Below the pieces are notes generated by a model that ran no database searches, was not told the DNA's origin, and saw only the letters and a list, made by a program, of their open reading frames with translations. A program made the translations under genes and the position numbers. From Sclerotinia nivalis (taxonomy: Eukaryota > Ascomycota > Leotiomycetes > Helotiales > Sclerotiniaceae), in the NCBI GenBank assembly GCA_029531795.1, contig JAPEIS010000015.1, forward strand, positions 1,736,001 through 1,800,000: 64,000 nt of DNA. Direction: 5' to 3'. Shown piece by piece: positions 58,855 to 64,000 of this stretch (its first letter is position 1; each line of letters begins with the position of its first letter).

Positions 58855-59643
58855 TTACCTCCTCCGTTCGCCTCTCCTGCCTTCCCCACCAACGACACCC
58901 CCAACGCTCAATGGGTCCACTGTTCGGAATCCACTGTTCCTCTTCTCCCTCTTACTCTTTGACCTCCTCGGTGGATCATGTTCTTCAATTACCACAACCT
59001 CATCACTGTTCCCACCACTTGTACTCGAACTTCTCTCATCCCTACTCCTCCTTACTTCCCTTCTCTCTTCAACAATGACTCTCTCGACAGGTGGAGGTCT
59101 CCTCGTTTCTTGTCGCACTTCCTCCCTAACCACTCGTACAGGAGTGGGACTTCGACTGCGTTGACGCCTAATCTCGACTTTCTCAGTGGTGCTCACCCTT
59201 CGACTATGTGGTCTCGGACTCCTGTGCGAGTTATGAGATCTCCGTCGTGAATTCTCTTGGAAAGTTACATCTTCAGTAAAGGTAGACTCCGCAGCTGGAC
59301 GTCTCATGGTGGAGCATGTATATAAGAGCCAGAGAAGGAGTAGAAACCCTCCAACCGAACCTAAAACTATGCCGACAATTGTACCAGGTGATGAGGAGTT
59401 ATTCTGTTCTCCGTATGTAGTAGGAACTATGCTAGGATCACTACTTGTAGTTTGTCGCGATATTAGACGAGTCAAAATTTTCGCAAATTTCGAAGGAGAA
59501 GGTCGTTCGGCATTTCTGCGTTGGAGAAATGTAGAGATTGGCTGTAGGAGTGTTGTCGTTCTCAAGGTCAACGAAGCTAAATGCGAAATATCCCTTGATA
59601 TGGTCGAAATCCCCAAGAATAGAGAAAGTGGAATAGGTGCCAT
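58855..59643 (-). CDS. Single-pass membrane protein with basic cytosolic tail
   Basis: ORF of 262 residues from ATG 59643 (MAPIPLSLFLGISTISR); the frame extends a little further upstream only from a TTG codon. After a Ser/Thr-containing ~80-residue N-terminal part comes SSSPGTIVGIVLGSVGGFLL followed by LLWLLYTC, one clear membrane helix with Gly-x3-Gly spacing. The tail is strongly Arg/Ser/Glu-rich (RRQRSRSPTPVRVVREEVRQ) and ends RRGERRR. This resembles a class of fungal type I membrane proteins often annotated as hypothetical. No enzymatic motif; a sensor or scaffold role would be a guess. Confidence 0.7.
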   Translation of the reverse strand: MAPIPLSLFLGISTISRDISHLASLTLRTTTLLQPISTFLQRRNAERPSPSKFAKILTRLISRQTTSSDPSIVPTTYGEQNNSSSPGTIVGIVLGSVGGFLLLLWLLYTCSTMRRPAAESTFTEDVTFQENSRRRSHNSHRSPRPHSRRVSTTEKVEIRRQRSRSPTPVRVVREEVRQETRRPPPVERVIVEERREVRRSRDERSSSTSGGNSDEVVVIEEHDPPRRSKSKREKRNSGFRTVDPLSVGGVVGGEGRRGERRR

Positions 59644-61159
59644 GTTTAATAACAAAACCTACGAGCGATGATACGCTCGAGGCCGTAAGGAATTCTCTCT
59701 TAATATATTCAAAGACTATGCGCCGGAGAATATGATGTGTTTTCATGTGCTGCGTGTTGATAACTTTGATTGATTTGTTTACGATTGAGCTGTTGAATGA
59801 GCTGGTCTGAGCTTGACGGGGTGATATTCAAGTGGATTGGAGGGGTAATGCTTGAACTTGATAAGTTGATTTCCGAGGTTGTCAAAGATGGAATTAAGTG
59901 AATAACAAGAATAACGAACGAACGAGCGCACAATGGATAAGATAAGATAAATTGGAGTATGAGGATTGAGGATATACAATGCGAAAAAAGAGAGAGGGGG
60001 GAGAGTAGGAAGAAAGGATATAAGAGAGGATATAGGAAAGGATAATATGGGAAAGGAAAAGTTGGAAGGGAATTGAAAATAACCTACCTATCTATCCATC
60101 TACTCAGGCCTAACCTAGATAATGTCATCCCGAATATTCCTTCACACCAAGAATCTGCACCTGGTCGAATCACTTGCGTATGTAAAATGTAAAATGTAAA
60201 ATCTTAACTCCTTTGGCGCGCCCAAAGTCAAGGTATTCTCATCATCTCGAAAGCGCTTGTGTATGTGAAGATACAGTTTGAATTGATTCGCATGTTCTTC
60301 CTCCACTGTGGAGAGACTCTCTTTACTCTCTTTGCCGCCAATGTGTGTGATGATGCGCAGTTGCGCAAGTTCCATGGGTTGGGTTATGTTATGGTTAGAG
60401 GCTCCACCAAATAGAGTACAACTAAAACATCCCACCCAAATCATAATAAAATCCAACAAGTCGCTTCCCCCCCCTCTCTCTCTTCCACTCTGAAGTCTGG
60501 ACTTCGTTGATGAAAAAGATCTCTATCTTCCGAATATCTGCTGCATCCGATGTTTGCATCAATTTCTCCTGATGAAGAAAGGTGTCGGTCGTCTTTCATG
60601 AGATGTACTCAATCAAATGTGTCGCCGGTACAAGGACAAGTTCAGTATTACGATTTGTGTGCTAAGCCACTTATCGAATACCAAATTTGCGACAATAAAT
60701 GTACCAAAAGTAAAAGCCCAAGAACTCCAAATACCAAGCATTTCTTTATTTCTTTTTCTTTTTCTTTTTCTTTTTCTTTTTAATACCAAAGGTAATCTCT
60801 AGAACTTCCAATTCTACGTTTTCATCTTCTTTTTCTTTCAGCTTCTGGTTTTTGCGAATAAGTATATATTTTCATTCCAAATACTTATACCCCAGGATTT
60901 ACCTTGCGAACCACATATTTGGATGCGAAGTCAAATATAGTTTTGATCTTAATTAATGTAGCCATCTTGTATGACGTTGATCTAGAATTAGATCGTACCA
61001 AGAGCCACTATCTACATATCTGTCTTAATAAGAACGATCGCCTTCTGTCTACAAAACACCTTACCCCAATTCAATCACTCGAACAATATCAGACAATTTT
61101 CGAAAGTTTTAACACGACACTCACCAACACCGCATTGAATCCTCAACAACTCTATAACA
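59644..61159. other. Intergenic spacer
   Basis: 1.5 kb between divergent genes. Includes a TTTTTC hexamer run at 60751-60781. A 105-aa open frame (60459-60142, minus) has no recognisable domain and was not called. Nothing else supported. Confidence 0.55.
60751..60781. repeat. TTTTTC microsatellite
   Basis: About five TTTTTC units upstream of the CYSTM-type gene. Confidence 0.85.
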
Positions 61160-61573
61160 ATGTCTAAGAAATACGAAGAAGGACCTCCACCTCCAGCCTA
61201 CGGTTCGGATGGTCCTAGTCAAAACCCCGCACCCGTCATGCCTCAAGCAGCTTATATGCAACCTTCTCCTTCGCCCCAACCTCAATATCAACAACAGCCA
61301 TACCAACAGCCGTATCCTCAGCAATATCCACAACAAGGGCAACAATACCCTCAACAAGGATATCCACCACAAGGAGGATACTATGCCCCAGGTCCGCAGA
61401 TGGGATATCAGCAACAACCACAATACGGATACCAACAACAGCCTTATGGATATCAGCAGGGATATGGACAACAACCCTATGGACAACAGCAGAGGGGTTC
61501 TTCTAGTGAAGGTTTTTTGGGGGCTTGTTTGGGAGCTTTAGCTTGTTGCTGTTGTCTGGATTTGTTGTTTTAA
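61160..61573 (+). CDS. CYSTM-type small Gln/Pro/Tyr-rich membrane-tail protein
   Basis: Intronless ORF of 137 residues. It begins MSKKYEEGPPPPAYGSDG, has a low-complexity Gln/Pro/Tyr/Gly middle (repeats such as YPQQ, GYQQQP), and ends in GFLGACLGALACCCCLDLLF, a cysteine-rich hydrophobic tail typical of the CYSTM module. CYSTM proteins are small tail-anchored membrane proteins linked to stress tolerance in fungi and plants. The four adjacent Cys could be palmitoylated. Upstream DNA is AT-rich with a TATATATTTT-like stretch near 60865. Module assignment is good; role is inferred. Confidence 0.8.
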   Translation: MSKKYEEGPPPPAYGSDGPSQNPAPVMPQAAYMQPSPSPQPQYQQQPYQQPYPQQYPQQGQQYPQQGYPPQGGYYAPGPQMGYQQQPQYGYQQQPYGYQQGYGQQPYGQQQRGSSSEGFLGACLGALACCCCLDLLF

Positions 61574-62817
61574 GGAAGGCCAGTGAAGAGGATGAAAGGG
61601 ACGGGGTGGGGCGGCGCATTCGGGAATAGAAGGGATTGGGAGGCATACTGCACGAATTTGACAATAGAAACGAGAGAAAGTACACGATATGGAGAATCTC
61701 GAAGGTCAGACATACATCTTCGGTAACTAGGATCTTTGAACGTTGGATAGGAAGGTCTGTAAAAAAAATACATAATAGGCGTATTGGGCTGGCTGGACCT
61801 GTCACGGAACGACGCTGGATGCGATGATTACAAGGGTCAGATGTATGGGTCGGATTGTTTGAATGCAAAGGAGTCATAGGAGGATAAAGTCTGGGCGTGG
61901 AAGGATTAGGCTCTTTATTCCATAATTCTCATAATCAACAATTTTCTCACATACCTCTACTCGACATATTCGACAGCAAAGATATATCATTCCCCACTAC
62001 TCTGCCTCCACGGCAGTGGCTCCCGGAGGGCCAGCGGAGCGTCGTTAAGCAAGAAATTGTGATTAAGTTAACTTATTGATTCCAACTATTATTATGGGGA
62101 CAAGCCCCCAAACCCATACCGGTAGCTCGCTCAAAGGTTGATTACTTCTATCAGAAAGTCACTTTCTTCATTCGTACACCAACCGTTGGAATGTTTCATT
62201 TACATTCAACCCTGATGAATTGCGTTATGTTTTCATCAGTTCACATTATTAATTATTCTCAACCAAATAAATTTTCCCACTATTTATTATCCAAGAGGAT
62301 CAAACCTTACATGGTAAAAAGTGTCAAAATATCAAAATCAAATTATCTGTGGGGAGATGGGATTTTTAGGATTTCCATTTTGGTCCCTGCCAAGACATAC
62401 GAAACATAAACTCTCCCGTCCAATTGAAACCAGTCCAAACCCAGTTGAAGATCTCCTACTCGGAGTACATAAATTCAACTCTGCCGCATCACAGCCTCGT
62501 GCTGAGTATTTTCATTCCACTCTTTCAAACAGTTGGTTGTCATGACCTGAATCCTTCAATAAAAACTCGGTACTAATTTTCATTATATCATTGCTCGTTC
62601 GTTTTTTTCAATCCTTCTAATATCATTCCACCTCACTGTCGTTTCTCGCCGCGGACTCGTTATGACAACATAAGATCTTACATGAAGTGAAGCATTTAGG
62701 CAATACACTCGCTCGCCCCACCTTCAACAAGTATCTCTACTGTTTTCTTGGCTACTACAATTACCCTCGCTTTCAAACGTTGGTCAAAGTTACGGCAATT
62801 CGATTGTATCGCACATC
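61574..62817. other. Intergenic spacer
   Basis: 1.2 kb between two plus-strand genes. A short GC-rich patch with a GGGG/CCCC hairpin lies at about 62000-62140; the rest is AT-rich. No gene recognised. Confidence 0.5.
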
Positions 62818-64000
62818 ATGGCCGATGTCGAAGAGCCGCAGTTTACCACCCTTGCGCAGCGCATTGCTGCTTTGAAGCAACAACAGGCAGATGACTCTCT
62901 GGTCCCTCAAAATAATACTCTGACAATAGCTAAACGACCACCACCACCCCCTATCCCAAGTTCCAATCGACCTCCCCTTCCTACGAGACCAAAGACTGCC
63001 AACAATCCTCCAATTCTTACATATGGTTCGTTCGTGAACCAGAAACCATTCAATGAACCGATTGGCGCAAAGTCAAACTCACAATCAGTCGATCGCGATG
63101 GTCCGACGAATAATGCCAAGGGTCCTGCTCTCCCACCTCGAAATGCTCCTCCTCCATTGCCCACCAGGAAAGCTTCGACTCCATCTCTGCCACCGAGGAG
63201 AGCATCTACATCAACACAATTGGCAAGAAGAAGTTCGGGAGACTCGATCATATCACAAGTTTCCACTGTTTCCGCCATATCATTGAACAGTTATGGCAGA
63301 CCTGCCTCTTCAATAACATCTATTGGGTCAACGGATAAGAGAATGTTGCCCCCTCCTTTGGATATGGCAAAACTTCCACCTTTACCACCTTCAAGGAGGG
63401 AATTGCAGGAGAAGGCAAGATTGGAGCAGAAGGCTAAAATACCACTCGTTTCTGTAAGTATTATTAGTAGATTTTATACCATTGTTGGTTTTGGATTTAG
63501 TTGGATTGATCTTCTATTATCAAATTCCATTCATTTCATGTAGAGCTTCAGGCACTGTTAGTGCAACTTTCCTGCTAGCTTCCAATAGTACAGAGTTAAC
63601 AAATTTATATTACAGACCAAGTCAGCTCCAGTTGTTCTTAAGCAGCCTCAAGTTGTTGATCGTGATATGCCACCCAAGATGCCTTCAAGACCAAGTGGCC
63701 CACCAAAAATGCCTCCAAGACCAATTGCAAACATTGAGGAAGGAAAGTCAATCGCTTTACCACCACGAAGATTACCACCTCCATCTTCTACTCGTTCTGC
63801 TTTATCTCTAGGGTTCGGTAACAAATCAACCGAAACACCAAATCCTGCACCAAGACCAGCCCCTACACACAATAGACCCCCTGCACCTGCCGTCCAAGAA
63901 CTGGACTCCGATAATTTTGATCGTGTCGTTCTCTCTGGGAAATTTGCTCTTGTGGATTTTTATGCTCCATATTGCAAATATTGTGTCGAATTGGACCCAC
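62818..64000 (+). CDS. Polyproline protein running into a thioredoxin-like domain (partial)
   Basis: Starts at ATG 62818 (MADVEEPQFTTLAQRIAALK) and is cut by the right window edge. Exon 1 62818-63453, intron 63454-63615 (162 nt, GTAAGT to ACAG), exon 2 from 63616. The first ~315 residues are disordered and carry many SH3-type polyproline motifs (RPPPPPIPSSNRPPLPTRP, PPRNAPPPLPTRK, MPPKMPSRPSGPPKMPPR). Exon 2 then enters LDSDNFDRVVLSGKFALVDF and APYCKYCVELDP, a thioredoxin fold start with a CKYC active site; the usual Trp before the first Cys is Tyr. I associate the N-terminus with fungal actin-patch or cytokinesis-type proteins, from memory. The thioredoxin continuation is unexpected there. 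The rest lies outside. Confidence 0.7.

Noticed and set aside
60142..60459. 105-codon minus-strand ORF
   Set aside because: Begins without a clear promoter and has no domain or low-complexity signature pointing to a real product; left uncalled.

Overview
The window reads as nuclear DNA of a filamentous ascomycete. Genes have short spliceosomal introns (mostly 43-80 nt) with GT/AG ends and CTAAC-like branch sites, AT-rich spacers and typical fungal families (HET domain, fungal six-hairpin glycosidase, F-BAR/DEP RhoGAP, TALE homeobox-C2H2 factor). From the look of the proteins I lean to Leotiomycetes, probably Sclerotiniaceae (Botrytis/Sclerotinia); that is inference. Exon borders were placed by hand from splice signals and reading-frame continuity.

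Layout. 0-12.5 kb is accessory-like: an aquaporin, a small secreted DUF7907-like protein, a family-1 glycosyltransferase, a HET-domain gene broken by a one-base frameshift in a homopolymer, and a membrane-anchored M19 dipeptidase, all on the minus strand. At 13.4-16.3 kb is an F-BAR/DEP/RhoGAP protein whose arginine-finger position looks substituted. From 16.3 to 19.9 kb there is only a decayed gene. At 19.8-29 kb come UTP13, a divergently transcribed membrane protein of unknown function, and an MFS sugar transporter. At 30.8-33 kb is a secreted rhamnosidase-like glycosidase.

33.8-44.2 kb is a housekeeping block: the U2 snRNP scaffold SF3B1/Prp10, the Arp2/3 subunit ARPC2, and UTP12 (DIP2), which diverges from ARPC2. 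UTP12 and UTP13, about 19 kb apart, both belong to the UTP-B complex of the small-subunit processome. The outstanding feature of the window is here: one SF3B1 intron is 1664 nt long, against about 50 nt for its neighbours, and carries a same-strand, intact ORF for a GIY-YIG nuclease-like protein with two C-terminal zinc fingers. An 8-bp direct repeat (TCATGAGT) brackets the extra DNA. Removing the insert plus one repeat copy leaves a normal-sized 46-nt intron. This suggests a mobile element sheltering in a nuclear spliceosomal intron of an essential splicing gene.

44.5-64 kb holds a coiled-coil protein and a decayed paralogue next to it, a 1.7-kb pyrimidine-rich spacer, an F-box protein with a long acidic insert, a 1434-residue homeobox/C2H2 regulator with five internal HTH-like repeats, a single-pass membrane protein with a basic tail, a CYSTM-type Gln/Pro-rich small protein, and, cut by the right edge, a polyproline protein that runs into a thioredoxin-like domain. 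No rRNA, convincing tRNA or CRISPR array was found.
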